Source: Clarkia xantiana subsp. parviflora | Lineage: Eukaryota > Streptophyta > Magnoliopsida > Myrtales > Onagraceae | DNA length: 64,000 nt | Direction: 5' to 3' | NCBI GenBank assembly: GCA_036873135.1 | Contig: JAPTYO010000011.1 | Span: forward strand, 9,756,747 to 9,820,746 | Part shown: one piece after another, positions 47,100 through 60,886 of the stretch | Layout of the letters: each line of letters begins with the position of its first letter | Position numbering within the stretch: the stretch's first letter is position 1 | Notes under the pieces: model-generated | What the model was told of the DNA's origin: nothing | The model's database searches: none | What the model saw: the letters and a program-made list of their open reading frames with translations, nothing else | Made by a program: the position numbers and the translations under genes

Positions 47100-50080
47100 C
47101 TATGTTAGGAGTTCTTGATTTTGATAAATTGGTGTTCTTGAAAGTTTAAAATTGGACCGAAAATTTTAACAGGGAAATTAAAATTTTCGTCTTTTTTTGG
47201 GTTGTTAATGGTCCGAAATTTTCATGATGTTCTTAGGAAAATTTGATGTTCATGATCTTCAAGAAAAACATGTTTTTATCAAAATCGAACATTGAATTGT
47301 AGATCTTATTACAATTTGATCTTGAAGTTTGATCATTTGTTTCCAATTAGGTGTTAGTTTCGGCTAAACCCTAGGAATTACAAGGTAAATTTTTTTTAAT
47401 TTCTTTTGCACCAAGGTTGAAAAAAAATTCGGCCAAATTTTTTAAAGATGTTGTTTACCATATTTTTATTTTTATTTTAGGTAACAATATATCTATAATT
47501 GGAAACATAAGGATAGATTCACATTAATATATATAACTATCAATATATCTAGATAATTAATAGGGTTAAATATAGGGTTAAATGTACTTTTCATACCACA
47601 TGTTTGGCCGAATGTGGCTTTTAGTACCAGATGTTTGGTTTTGTATACTTTTGGTACCAAACGTTTGAAAAAATGTGGTTTTTGGTACATCCGTTAGTTG
47701 ACTGTTAGTTTTTTCCGTTAAATGAAATGTGCAAGTCACGTGACCGACCCTAAACTTTCGATTTTATTCAATTTAGTCCCTCAAATATATTTCTAACTTT
47801 TAATTTGTTTAATTTAGTCCCAAAACTTCAAAATCAATTACAATTTAACCATTGAACCCAATTAACCTAGCTGGACCTAGCCTAGGGCTAGGTCCTACCC
47901 TGGTTCGGGGTCACTGGACCCAGCCAACCCTGACCCAGGGTCGGACCTAGCCCTAGGCTAGGTCCGGCTAGGTCAATTGGGACCTAGCCCAATTTGGGTC
48001 GAATTTGGGCTAGGTCCCAATTGACCTAGTCGGACATAGCCTAGGGCTAGGTCCGACCCTGGGTCAGGGTCAGCTGGGTCCGGCGACCCTAGGTCAGGGT
48101 CGGCTGGGTCCGGCGACCCCAACCCAGGTTCGTACCTAGCCCTAGGCTAGGTCCGGCTAGGTCAATTGGGTTCGATGATTAAATTGGAATTGATTTTGAA
48201 GTTTTGGGACTAAATTAAACAAATTAAAAGTTATTAATATATTTGAGGGAATAAATTGAACAAAATCGAAAGTTTAGGGTCGGTCATGTGACTTGCACAT
48301 GTCACTTAACGGAGAAAACTAACGGCCAACTAACGGATGTACCAAAAGCCACATTTTCACAAACGTTTGGTACCAAAAGTATACAAAACCAAACATCCGG
48401 TACTAAAAGCCACATTCGGCCAAACATGTGGTATGAAAAGTATCTTTAACCCTTAAATATATTATTGATAGTTTTAGTTTCCTAAAAGATTGAGAAAATA
48501 TATTGCTAGTATATTTGTTACCCTATTTTAGATATTGACAATAAATAAGTATATATATATTGTGCCGAATTTTTATATACATATATATATTGTTGATTGA
48601 TTTGTCTTAAAGATAGAATTTTAGCAATAAATAATGTGTATATATTTATAAACTGCATATATATATATATATTTAATATTGAAAATTATTTTATATAATT
48701 AATATTACTTGGTGGCTAAGTTAAGTTTTTAGTGGACATCAAAACCCTACCTAGCCCACAAGTAAACATTTCGGCCCAAACCCTTTGGACTAATTAATGG
48801 GCCGGTCCAATATACCAAACCGGGACGCTTAAACCGAACCGAATTTTCTTAATCGATTCGACCTTGACGGGTTGGGTCGGACCGGGGTAACTAAGTGGAT
48901 TTAAGCGAACCGATTTAGAGTGTTGAACCGAACCCTATTTTTATTGGACCGGTTCGGAACGAACCAGATTTTCTAAAAATAAAACCGAACCGGATTTTAG
49001 TGAACCAGACACGAACCGGATTTTTCTGCAGCGAACCGAACCAGACCGAAATTGACTTGAACCGAATCGAATTTTCAAAACCGAATTCAAGTCAATTAAA
49101 TAAAATAGGGAGGTCAAGTTTTAAAATCCAAATGTTTTGAACCTTAAATGGCCTACACAGTGCTCAAGGATTTATTATTATTCACATAACAATTAAACTT
49201 AATGACTTGTTTCGATTATGCGGATGTATCTCGGAGATACATGTTTTTTGGGTCTGGATTAATTAGTGGGATGAACTGCAATTGTTTATTATTCGATATA
49301 TATATTTATGCATGATTAGAACTGTTGTTTGACTGAGTAAAGCTAGTTGGATAATGCATTTTGGGGGCAGAGCTCTGGTTAAATATATGGTATGCACATT
49401 AGGATAGACATGATGTGATGGTTGAAATTGCCTAGGAATCATGTCTAGAATGATGCGTAATTGAATATAAGCATGAATTGCAAATCAGACCCTAATGTTT
49501 AAAATATTATAAAATCGCAAACCAGTCGCCAAATATGTATGATTGATGTGGAAGTTTCATGTTTTGACACGTATGCTAGAATGTTGAGGATGTAGTCGCA
49601 TCTAATAATTTACTTGGAAGTAGAATTATATATGCAAGCATGAGTTCCAAGGAACATGAGACACATGACGCGTAATCATGAGTGTGGCTATGTGATGATT
49701 GTTACTTGCGTATGATGATTTACGGGATGGTAGAATTGTATATGCATGAGTAAATTCATCGGAATAATTTTTCAAAATAAAAAAAGGCCCTTGGGAAAGC
49801 CAAGATCGGGTATGCTTGTTTTAATATTCCCGTTCCAGTAATTTGCGATTAAAACCGTCTTAAAAGTCTGACCTATTGGATTGAAGGCGACGGTAATGTG
49901 AACTCTTTACTGCCATCTTCCATTGGTTTACTGGTGGTGGGTTTGTTTAGATGACTGAGGAATCGTTACTTGTCGCATTCTATCTAAATAGATATCTGAT
50001 GTATGCAATTCTTTCTCAAAATGTTATTGTCTCCCTAATTGTGCATAATAATCAATATGTGATTAGGTTGAATTAGTGCG
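47100..50080 (+). other. Element E leader
   Basis: Three kb, non-coding, interrupted by foldback element 4 (47575-48452). A block of CCGAACC/GGTTCGG motifs at 48780-49090 is shared with the leaders of B, C and F. Confidence 0.65.
47575..48452. mobile_element. Mutator-type foldback element 4 with 9-bp target duplication
   Basis: 878 bp, opening GGGTTAAATGTACTTTTCAT and ending with the inverse ATGAAAAGTATCTTTAACCC, with perfect flanks TTAAATATA (47566-47574 and 48453-48461). The long arms enclose a GC-rich centre (47870-48180) made of repeated GGCTAGGTC/GACCTAGCC palindromes. A CAAGTCACGTGA block and the following TTTAGTCCCT are shared with foldback element 1. Confidence 0.9.
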
Positions 50081-51934
50081 ATTCGATATTCTGCGCAATC
50101 TTGATGGTATGAATCATGATGAATAAAAGGAGTACTTGTTGAACTCTCTACTAGGATTCAGAAAAGTGGAGAGGACAACTACGGATGAATATAGTAGTAT
50201 GTATGATTTTGACAATGAGAGACAAATGTAATAATTTGTTTCACCAAGCATGGGAGTAGGTTCTTTGATGATCTGAACGCATATGTGGTGATACAGTCAA
50301 CCTTGGTAAAAAGGGGTTGAAGAAGACTTCAATTGCAACCAGACAATGTTGCAGCTTAGTATCCCTTTGCATCCGCCTCGGTGGAAGCAAGGATGCAAAA
50401 TCTAAACATTTCGGTTGAACGTGATAGTCTTCTCTCTTTCCATGGACGCTGGTGTAAAAGCCGCTCAAGACCTTCACAATGAAATGTCAACATGGAAAGG
50501 ATGTATATGGTTGTCTGATGTTGACGGGACTCAATAACCTTGAGCCTAATCAAGTACAGTAACCACAGCAATGAAAGGGAAACCTTATCTGTTCACCATA
50601 CTGAGTTCGAAAGAAGTCAACCATGATCCGCATAGCATGAAGAGAACAGGACCGAATAGGTCCTATACGATAATCCGGAGGGTTAAACCTCGTTGATAAA
50701 GTGCGTCCCTAGTATGCCTCGTGATCATGAGTATACAGCTGTAAAATGTTTTATACGGACAAAAATCATTAGATGTGATTCACTCGTGAATCTACTCAGA
50801 TGTAGTGTTCAACTCAAAGTTCTCGACTATATGCTCGAAAAGCATGGATTAAATATACGGCTTTCAGATCAGGAACCCTACCATTTTCATTTAAACGTTC
50901 GTTTGAGTTACTTAAATTTTGGTTATTTCGAGATTCAGATTTATTGAATAAAGTAGTTTCCGTTCGATTCGAAATGTGATCTACTTGTCAAAATTTATCT
51001 ACCCGGTTAAACGAGATCGATCCGTAACGAAATTTCGGCCAGGTAAAAGTGGTCGAACAAAACGAAATGATAAAACACGTACGCCGTCATCTCAGTCCGG
51101 ACAACTTAACTGAACATACACATCGACTGCGTAGATAGATCAAAAGATTTAGCATTTCTTAATTGTTAGTACTCCATTGAATGAGATAATCAGTAATGAA
51201 ATTCATGTGCGAAACCGATTGGATTAAATTGAATTAAATTAAAAAATGAAACGATTTGACCATGGGTTAAACTTTGGTAAATAGCGCCACGTGCGTATGG
51301 ACCTCGAAAGACGGAACACATCCTTTCAAAATACGAGTTTAATGATGAAGTGTTTTTAATGATTAAGTGCTGAATTTTTGTTTGCGTCCCTTCGGAAAAA
51401 ACTTATTGATAACGTTTACATCGGTAAGAAGTATGCTTCATAAGCTACCAGGACCTTGTAAAAGTATCAACTGATGCATAAGGTGAAAACTCAAAATGCT
51501 CAGTTCGGAGATGGGATAAAATCTCTGAGATAAGTTTGCAAACGAAGAAAGATGAAGTCGGTTAAACGATTTAATTTCTATACTCCTTGAACGATAAGTC
51601 AGGCTACGCATTCAAATCAAATGACAGACTTCAAGAAGCACAGTTTATAAAAATAATGTTAGAGTCAATCTATCAGACGTTCCCTATGGGATGAAGAAAG
51701 ATGTTTCACATATATGTAAAACTGTGTTCCAATGAAATTGGTAAGACACGTAGCCATAAAAGCTAAAGAATGATAATGAGTTAAATCAGATTATATTAGA
51801 CATTAATTTGCGCATTAAACACGTATTTGGACCAAGAGTACGTTAACTGCTCTTAGAAAATACCTGTTTACAGCTTGGAGAAATGGTGCTGTGGTCAAAC
51901 CTGAGACATTACATCACTTGAGGACGAATTTCCA
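50081..51934 (+). pseudogene. Element E broken gag start and non-coding middle
   Basis: From about 50090 the plus strand shows NLDGMNHDE, a stop, then KEYLLNSLL, a decayed gag N-terminus of the same type as in C and F and unlike that of B. The rest has no domain that I can recognise; protease and integrase are missing. 51170-51900 matches the corresponding stretches of B and F. Confidence 0.5.
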
Positions 51935-52420
51935 ATGCATGGTCAGATTCAATCTGATGTAGTCTCGATCGAACCGGAGCAGGATTACACTGACAATCAG
52001 GTCCCACTTACTTCGAGTGGGAGATTTGAACCGGAAACTCAAGTGAATGATATAGTAAATGATAATGGAAATATTTTCATAGTAAATCCAGTGGGAGGAA
52101 TAAATCCTACCACACGTAATCACTGTTGCTGTAGAGACGAATCAAATTGAACCTGATAGTCATGTTGCTGAACCACTGGATGAAAATCCAATAATTCCAC
52201 AACTACCTATACTACCCATTGTTCCCAGTAGGAGTGATCCAACCAACTTGGTTCCAGGTCCTAGTGATCAAGGAATTCATCTCGGAAGTAAAACCCCGAG
52301 ACCGAGAGGTCGTCCGAGGAAAGTTGTAGGTCAAGGTTCATGCACTATTCTTGTTCCCAGAATGATGCTCTAACAAGAAGCATTATTCCGAGTGGGAGAA
52401 ACGTTTAGGCTCAAGATGGG
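51935..52420 (+). pseudogene. Element E integrase-RT linker
   Basis: Plus-strand frames contain EQDYTDNQVPLTSSGRFEP and NIFIVNPVGGINPT, then NLVPGPSDQGIHLGSKTPRP, the linker segment of the Copia polyprotein, broken by stops. Close to F 58700-59256. Confidence 0.55.
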
Positions 52421-52669
52421 ATTAACAAGCCTAGACGAAAGTCAAAGGCATCGAACTTCTCCCAAGAATTATCCCATCGAGATGGGTGAAAACCTCACTC
52501 TAACAACTGTTGACGAGCATTGGAAAGGACTCAAGTGGATAAATGGAGGAAAACAATAAAAGAGAGAGATAGTCTAAATGAAAAACATTATAGTTTACCA
52601 GTTGATTTACCTGCTAACCACGGGGGCACAAGGATATGGTGAGTTCTAAAAAGGAGACTCACCACTGAT

Positions 52670-54060
52670 GGAAAAGGTCGGGCGGTACAAAACCCGACTT
52701 GTTGTGAATGGACATACCCAACTTCACGGAGTGGACTTTTATGAAGCATACTCACCGACTGTGCGTAAAACCACGGTTAGGGCCATTTATGGTCCTGGTA
52801 GCAGGTCTCGATTTCAAGCTGCACCGAATAAATGTTAAAGAACGCGTTTCTCCTTGGAAACCTGGAGAAAGAGATCTACATAGAGCAACCAGAGGATTTC
52901 ATTACTCCTGGTATCAAACGTAAAGTTTGTAAACTCCAAATGTCCATTTACAGTCTTAAACAATCGTCTCGGCAATGGTACCGCAGAATCCACGAGAAAT
53001 CGTAGGAAACGGATTCGTGAATCTTCACGAGGATCCGTGCGTGTATTATAAGACCTCTGAGTCTAAGTATGTCATTTTAACCTTATACGTGGACGACATA
53101 CTCATTGTCGTAAACGACATGAGTGTTATGAACAAGTCAAAGTCCTGGTTGGCATCTGTATTTGAGATGAAAGACATGGGAGATGCCACATACATCTTAG
53201 GCATTAAAATTGCTAGAGATCGCGCTACCCGGAAATTATGTCTATCTCAAGAAGCTTATATCAACAAATTGTTGAAAATGTTCAGATTACAAGATGCCAA
53301 ACCCGTGGATACGCCGGTAGTATTTGGGTGCGCACTGTCAAAACGTGACGGCCCCAAGAACCTGGCAGAGCGAGAACAAATGAAGGGTGCAGAGTATTTA
53401 AGCATGGTCAGTAGTCTCATGTACGCCAAGCAATGCACCCGTCCAGACATCTGTTACGCCGTGGGCCTAGTAGCACGATTCTAATCAGATCCTGCCTATC
53501 AACATTTAAAGGTTGTAAAATGAATTATTCGTTATCTGAAAGGTACTGCCAACTACGCACTCTGCTATGAGGGTAGGAAAGTAGAATTGACCGGTTACAG
53601 TGTCGCCGACCATGGTGGCGATCCGGATGATTGTAAGTCCACCACAGGAGGAGTCTTTCTCCTTGCTAATGCCGTCATTTCATGGACGAGCAAGAAGCAA
53701 ACCTGTGTCGCGCTGTCTACAATGGAATCGGAACTCGTTGCTCTCTCCAAAAACGCACAGGAAGCGGTCCGGCTGAAAAGGCTTCTTACTGCACTGCTTG
53801 GTGTCAAAGCCGGGAGTAAACCCGTCGTGGTATACTCTGACAGTCAGGCAGCTATTGCGGCAGTTAAGAATCCAAAGTACCATAGTAGGACTAAACACAT
53901 TGATGTGATATTTTTTATGCTAAATCAATGGTAGAAGACAATACAATCACTTTGGAATACTTTTCCACTGATAACATGGTTGCGGATCCATTAACTAAAC
54001 CACTACGCATGGAGATATTCGAAAAGCACGTAAAACTGCTTGGATTTTGTAGGTTTAAAA
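52670..54060 (+). pseudogene. Element E RT and RNase H, broken
   Basis: RT N-terminal landmarks occur in several frames from about 52683. From 52975 the frame holds the box LYVDDILI, with both Asp residues kept. A stop at 53482-53484 follows GLVARF, another stop is near 53521, and a frameshift near 53910 precedes the end. RNase H has the STMESE and VYSDSQAA landmarks, but DAD reads VAD (YSVADHGGD), so one catalytic Asp is lost. Confidence 0.8.
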
Positions 54061-54205
54061 GTGGCATGTATCTGTGATAACATTTTGATAATTGGAAGTT
54101 ACATTTTTAATATACGAGAGAATTGCAATCGAGTTTATGATCCATCGACGTCATAATGTATGAATACATCAGATTTACGGTCTGTAAACTAAGTCGTAGG
54201 AGGAC

Positions 54206-54802
54206 TGTAAGCATATGGTTATGGGCGCCGTAAATGGAAGCCCATTAATGTATATATTACCTAAGAAAATTGGGTAAATGTCACATTAGGACATTGGGCC
54301 AGACCCAAATCCTAATTGACATGAGAGGCCCAAAATTGGGCCTCCCTATACATGTGGCCGGCCGAATTCAATGGTGAGGATAAAGTAGACTTTTGTCTAC
54401 TTTACTCCTCCTATATATATGGGGTGTTAGGGGTTTTGTTAGGGTTAATCATAATTCCTCTCTAGTGGTGATTTTAGAGAAAACCCTTCCCCCATAACAC
54501 CCTAAGTCCAGCCGAACCTACCACCACCAAAGGGTGTGCCAATTTGCCTTCGAGCAAACACTCTGGAGATCCGTCCCTATCAAGAATCGATATGAGACTT
54601 TGCTGTGGAGAATATACCGCGTAGGGATTCCTTAACAAGAACCTCTACGGGTGCCGTCCGGAGGACCATGAACTCCCTGTTGCATGATCTTGGGATTACG
54701 GATTACGTCTAAGGTATGCGCGAATCTTCCGCTGCGTAATATCGATTACTAGCATATACCATGTTTATAGTATCCGTAATGATTACTCCCTGTAATCTAA
54801 CA
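54206..54802 (+). repeat. Element F 5' LTR
   Basis: 597 bp. The palindrome GGCCCAAAATTGGGCC (about 54327-54342) and the hairpin AAAGTAGAC-tttt-GTCTACTTT (54382-54403) precede the TATA box CTATATATAT (54411-54420). Confidence 0.9.
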
Positions 54803-54803
54803 G

Positions 54804-54815
54804 TGGTATCAGAGC
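54804..54815 (+). other. Element F primer-binding site
   Basis: TGGTATCAGAGC, initiator-methionine tRNA type. Confidence 0.9.
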
Positions 54816-55483
54816 TTGTGTTAGGAGTTCATGGTTTTGATAAATTGGTGTTCTTGAAAATTTAAAATTTGGACCGAAAATTTTAAAAGAGAAGATTTAA
54901 TTTTTTTTGAATTTTTGGTTGATGATGGTCCGAAATTTACATGATGTTCTTAGGAAATTTGATGTTCATGATCTTCAAGAAAAATGTTATATTTATCAAA
55001 ATTGAACATTGGATTGCAGATCTTATTAAAATTTGATCTTGAAATTCTACCACTTGTTTCCAATTTAGTGTTTGTGCCGAGACCCTAAGTAAATCACAAG
55101 TAAATTTTTTAATTTCTTAGGCACCAATAAAGTGTATTTCGGCCGAACCTATCAAGAATATTGTTTACCATATTTTAATTTTTATTCTGGGTAACTATAT
55201 ATCTATAAGGAAACATTATGATAGATTCACATTAATATATAGAAATATATATAACTATCAAAATATCTAAATATTTAATAGGGTTAAAGATATTATTGAT
55301 AGATTTAGTTACCTAAAAGATTGAGAAAATATATTGTCAGTATATATATTTCCATATTTAAGATATTGACAATAAATAAAATATATATTTATATATGATA
55401 GCCGAATTTTACATATATATATATATATATATTTATATATATTGTTGATTGATTTAGTCTTAAAGATAGAATATTGGCAATAA

Positions 55484-55522
<39 letters not shown>

Positions 55523-56940
55523 TTAATTATGGCCGAATTATGTATATATATATATATAATATTGGAAATTTTTTTATATTGTTAATGTTACTTGGTGGAT
55601 AAGTTAAATGTTTTTAATGGATCTCAAAACCCCACTTAGGCCACAGGTAAACATTTCGGCATGTACCTTTTATTTTTTAATTAATGGGCCGGTCCAATAT
55701 GTTAAACCAGGACGAATTGAATCGAACCAGGTTTTCTCAATCGGTTCGACCTTATCGAGTCGAGTCGGACTGGGGTAACTAAGTGGATCTAACCGAACCA
55801 GTTTTGTGGGTTGAACCGAACCCTATTTATTGGACCGGTTCGGACCGAACCAGACCGAACCGAACTGGATTTTACATCGGACCGGACCCAATCATAATTT
55901 TCTGGACCAAACCGAACATGAACCAAACCGGACCGAAATTGACTGAACCGAACTAAATTTTCAAAACCGAATTCAAGTTAATTAAAATAGGGTGGTCAAA
56001 TTCAAATTTTTTAAACCTTAATAGGCCTACGCAGTGCTCATGGGTTTATAATTATTCTCATAACGATTAAACCCTTATGCCTTGTTTCGATTATGGGGAT
56101 GGATCTCGAAGATACATATTTTTTGGACTGGATTAATTAGTGGGCTGAATTGCAATTGTTTATTATTCAATATATATTTATGCATGATTAGAACTGTTGT
56201 CTTGACTGAGTCAAGCTAGCTGGATATTGCATTTTGGGGGCGGAGCCCTGGTTAAATATATGATATGTGCACTAGGATAGACATGCTGTGATGGTTGGAA
56301 TTTCCTAGGAATTGCGTAATTGAATATAAGCATGAATTACAAATCAGCCCCTAATGTTTAAAATTATTTTAAAATCGAAAACCAGTCGCCAAATGTGTAT
56401 GATGGATGTGAATGTTGCATGTTTGACACGTATGCTAGAATGTTGAGGATGTAGCCGCATTTGATAATTTACTTGTAAGTAGAATTATGTATACAAGCAT
56501 GAGTTCCTCAGAACATTATACGTATGACGCGTAAGAATGAGTGTTGTTTGTGTGATGAATGTTACTTGCGTATGATGATTTATATGGATGGTAGAATTGT
56601 ATATGCATGAGTAAATTCATCGGAATGATTTTTCCAAAATAAAAAAAGGGCCTTGGGAAAGCCAAGATCGGGTATGGTTGTTTTAAAATTCTCGTTCCGG
56701 TAATTTGCGATTAAAACCGCTTTAAAAGACTGATCTATTGGATTGAAGACGACAGTAATGTGAAATCTTTCACAGCCATCTTCCATTGGTTTTCTGGTGG
56801 TCGGGTTGTTTAGATGACTGAGGAATCGTTACTTGTCGCATTCTATCTTAATAGATATCTGATGTATGCAATTCTTTCTCAAAATGTTATAATCTCCCTG
56901 ATTTAGCATAATCATCGATGTGTTAGTTGGTTGAATTAGC
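54816..56940 (+). other. Element F leader
   Basis: Non-coding; TA-rich tracts (55415-55440, 55493-55519, 55540-55560) and the GAACCGAACC motif block at 55700-55970. Colinear with the leader of E, but without the foldback insertion. Confidence 0.65.
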
Positions 56941-58699
56941 GAGATTCGATATTCCGCGCAATCTTGATGGTATGAATTATGATGAATAAAAGGAGTACGT
57001 GTTGAACTCTCTACTACGATTACGAAAAGTGGAGAGGACAACTACGGATGAATATAGTAGTCTGTATGATTTTGACAATGAGAGACGAATGTAATAATTT
57101 GTTTCACCAAGCATGAGAGTAGGTTCTTTGATGATCTGAACGCATATGTGGTGATACATTCAACCTTGGTAAAAGGGAGTTGAAGAAGACTTCAATTGCA
57201 ACCATGCAATGTTGCAGCTTAGTATCCCTTTTGCATCCGCCTCGGTGGAAGCAAGGATGCAAAAGCTAAACGTTTCGGTTGAACATGATGGTCTTCTCTC
57301 TTTTCATGGATGTTGGAGTAAAACTCGCATCGGATCTTCAGAATGAAAGGTCAGCATGGAAAAGATGTATATGGTTGTCTGATGTTGACAGGACTCAATG
57401 ACCTTGAGCCTAATCAAGTACAGTAAACAAAGCAGTAAAAGGGAAACCTTCTCTGCTCACCATACTGGGTTCGAAAGAAGTTAACCATGATCCGCATATT
57501 ATAGAAAGAACTGGACCATAAAGGTCTTATACGATAATTCGGTGTGTTAAACCATATTGATTAAGTGCGTCTCAAGTATGCCTCATAGTTCATGTGTAAA
57601 ATATTTTATACAGACACAGATCATTTGACGTGATTTACTCGTGAATTTACTCAGATGTGATGTTCAACATGGCTTAAAGTTCTCAACTATCTATGCGTCA
57701 ATCATGGATCAAATACGCGAATTCAGATCAAGAACCCTACCATTGTCATTTATCGTTCGAGCTACTAAAATTTTGGTTATTTCGAGATTCAATTGAATAA
57801 AGTAGTTTCCGTTCGATTCGAAATTTGATCTACTTGTCAAAATTAATCGACCCAGTTAAACCGGATCGATCCGAAACGAAATTTCGGCCAGGTAAAAGTG
57901 GTCAAATAAAACGAAACGATTCACGTACTCCGTCATCTCAGTTGGGGCAACTGAATTGAACATACACATCAATTGAGTAGCTAGATTGAAATATTAGTAT
58001 TTTCTTAATTGTTAGTACTCCATTGAATGAAATAATAAGTAATGATAATCATGTGCGAAACCGATTGGATTAAACTGAATTAAATTCAGAAATGAAACGA
58101 TTTAGCCATGAGTGAAAACTTCGGTAAATAGCGCCTCGCGCGTGTTGACCTCGAAATATGGAACACATCGTTTCAAAATACGAGTTTAATGATGAAGTGT
58201 TTTAATGATTAAGTGCTGAATTTTCGTTTGCGTTCCTTCGGAAACAACTTACTGATAACGTATACATCGGTAAGAAGTATGCTTCATAAGCTACCACGAC
58301 CTTGTAAAAGTATCAGCTGACGCATAAGGTGAAAATCCAAGATGCTCAGTTCGGAGATGAGATGAAATCCCTGAGATAAGTTTGCAAACGAAGAAAGATA
58401 AAGTCGGTTAAACGATTTTCCTTCCATACGCCTTGAACGATAAGTCAGGCTAGACATTCAAATCAAATGACACACTTCAAGAAGCACAGTTCGTAAACAT
58501 AATGGTATAGTCAATCTATCAGTACGTTCAAAATAGATGATTCACATTTATGTAAAACTGTGTTCCAATGAAATCGATAAGACACGTCGCCATAAAATAT
58601 AAAGAATGATAATGAGTTAAATCATATCATCACGCGACATTGATATGCGCATTAAACACGTATTTGGAACAAGAGTAGGATAACTGCTCTTAGAAATAC
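56941..58699 (+). pseudogene. Element F broken gag start and non-coding middle
   Basis: The gag N-terminus remnant reads NLDGMNYDE, a stop, KEYVLNSLLRLRKVERTTT, then DEYSSLYDFDNERR and stops. The following 1.6 kb is colinear with E and has no protease or integrase. Confidence 0.5.
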
Positions 58700-59256
58700 A
58701 TGTTCAAAGCTTGGGAAAATGGTGTCGTGGTCGAACATGAGACATTACATCACTTAAGGACGAATTTCCAATGCATAGTCATTTTTCAAACTAATATAGT
58801 CTTGATCGAACCGGAGCAGGATTACACTGACAATCAGGTCCCACATACTTCGAGTGGGAGATTTGAACCGGCAACACCAGTGAATGACATGGTAAATGAT
58901 AATGGAAACATTTTCATAGTAAATCCAGTGGGAGGAATAAACCCTACCATATGAAATCATTGTTGTCGTAGAGACGAATCAAGTAGAACATGATAGTCAT
59001 ATTGCTGAACCAGTAATGTCACAACTACCTATACTACCCATTGTTTCCAGTGGGATTGGATCCGACTAACTTGGTTCCAGGTCCTAGTGATCAAGGAATT
59101 AATCTCGGAAGTAAAACCCCGACACCGAGAGGTCGTCTTAGGAAAGTTGTAGGTCAAGGTTCAAACAGTGCTCTTATTCCCAGTGGGAGTGATGCTCCGA
59201 TAAGAGGCATTATTCCGAGTGGGAGATACATTCAGACTCAAGATGGGATTAACTAG
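58700..59256 (+). pseudogene. Element F integrase-RT linker
   Basis: EQDYTDNQVPHTSSGRFEP, NIFIVNPVGGINPT, a break, then LVPGPSDQGINLGSKTPTP and two (I)IPSG(S/R) repeats. Same segment as in B and E. Confidence 0.55.
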
Positions 59257-59514
59257 CCTAGACGAAAGTCAAAGGCATCAAACTTCTCCCAAGAAGTGTC
59301 CCATCAAGAAGGGTGAAAATCTCACTCTAACGACTGTTGACGAGCATTGGAAAGGTCTCGAGTGGGGAAATGGAGGAAAACAATAAAAGAAAGTGATCGC
59401 CTAAATGAAAGTCATTATAGTCTGTAGTTTATTTATCTGCTAACCATAGGGGCACAAAGATACAATGAGTCCTTAAATAAGGCTCACCACTGATGGAACA
59501 GGTCGGGCGATACT

Positions 59515-60886
59515 AAGCCCGACTAATTGCGAAAGGATATACCCAACTTCACGGAGTGGACTTTGACGAAATAAACTCAACGACTATGCGTAAAACCACG
59601 ATTAGGGCCATTTATGGTCCTGGTCGCAGATCTCGGCTACGAGCTGCACCGAATGAATGTTAAAGACCACATTCCTCCACGGAAACCTGGAGAAAGAGAT
59701 CTACATGGAGCAACCGGAGGGTTTCATTACTCCTGGTAACGAACGTAAAGTTTGTCAACTCTAAATGTCCATTTACGGTCTTAAACAGTCGTCTCGGTAA
59801 TGGTACCGCGGATTCCACGAGGAAATCATAGGAAACGGATTCGTGAATCTTCACGAGGATCCGTGCGTGTATTATAAGACCTCCGAGTCTAACTATGTCA
59901 TCTTAACCTTATACATGGACGATATACTCATTGCCGCAAACGATGTGAGTATTATAAACAAGTCAAAGTCCTGGTTGGCATCTGTGTTCGAGATGAAAGA
60001 CATGGGAGAAGCCACGTACATCTTAGGCATTAAAATTGCTAGAGATAGGGCTACCCGGATATTATGTCTATCTCAAGAAACCTATATCAACAAATTGTTG
60101 AAAAGGTTCGGATTACAAGATGCCAAACCCGTGGATATGCCGGTGGTGTTTGGGTGCGCACTGTCGAAACGTGACGGCCCCAAGAACCTGGCAGAGCGAG
60201 AACAGATGAAGGGTCCAGAGTATTTGAGCATGGTCGTTAGTCTCATGTACGCCATGCAATACACCCGTTCGGGCACTTGTTACGCCATGGGCCTAGTAGC
60301 ACGATTCCAATCAGATCCTGGCTATCAACATTTAAAGGCTGTAAAACAAATTATTCGTTATCTGAAAGGTACTGCCGACTACGCACTGTTCTATAAGGGC
60401 AAGACGTTAGAATTTAACGGTTACAGTGACGCCGACCATGGTGGCGATCCGGATGATAGTAAGACCACCTCAGGAGGAGTCTTTCTCCTTGCTAATGCTG
60501 CCATTTCATGGACGAGCAAGAAGCAAACCTGTGTCGCGTTGTCTACGATGGAATCGGAATTCGTTGCTCTCTCCAATAACGCACATGAAGTGGTCTGGCT
60601 GAAAAGACTTCTTACTGCACTTCCTGGTGACAAAGACGTGAGTAAACCCGTCGTGGTACACTCTGACAGTCCGGCAGCTATTGCGGCAGTTAAGAATCCA
60701 AAGTACCATAGTAGGACTAAACACATTGATGTGAAATATTTTTATGCTAAATCTATGGTAGAAGACAATACAATCACTTTAGAATACTTGTCCACAGATA
60801 ACATGGTTGCGGACCCATTAACTAAACCACTACGCAGGGAGAATTTTGAAAAGCATGTAAAACTGCTTGGATTGCGTAGGGTTTAA
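59515..60886 (+). pseudogene. Element F reverse transcriptase and RNase H
   Basis: The RT N-terminus (59515-59842) is broken by stops and shifts, but from 59843 there are 347 open codons: the box LYMDDILI with both Asp residues, KDMGEATYILGIKIARDRAT, then RNase H with YSDADHGGDPDD, STMESEF and VHSDSPAAI, ending GLRRV*. In the last motif Tyr and Gln are changed (usual YSDSQAA), but the Asp stays. The open part lacks the N-terminal RT fingers, so it is unlikely to act alone. Confidence 0.82.
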
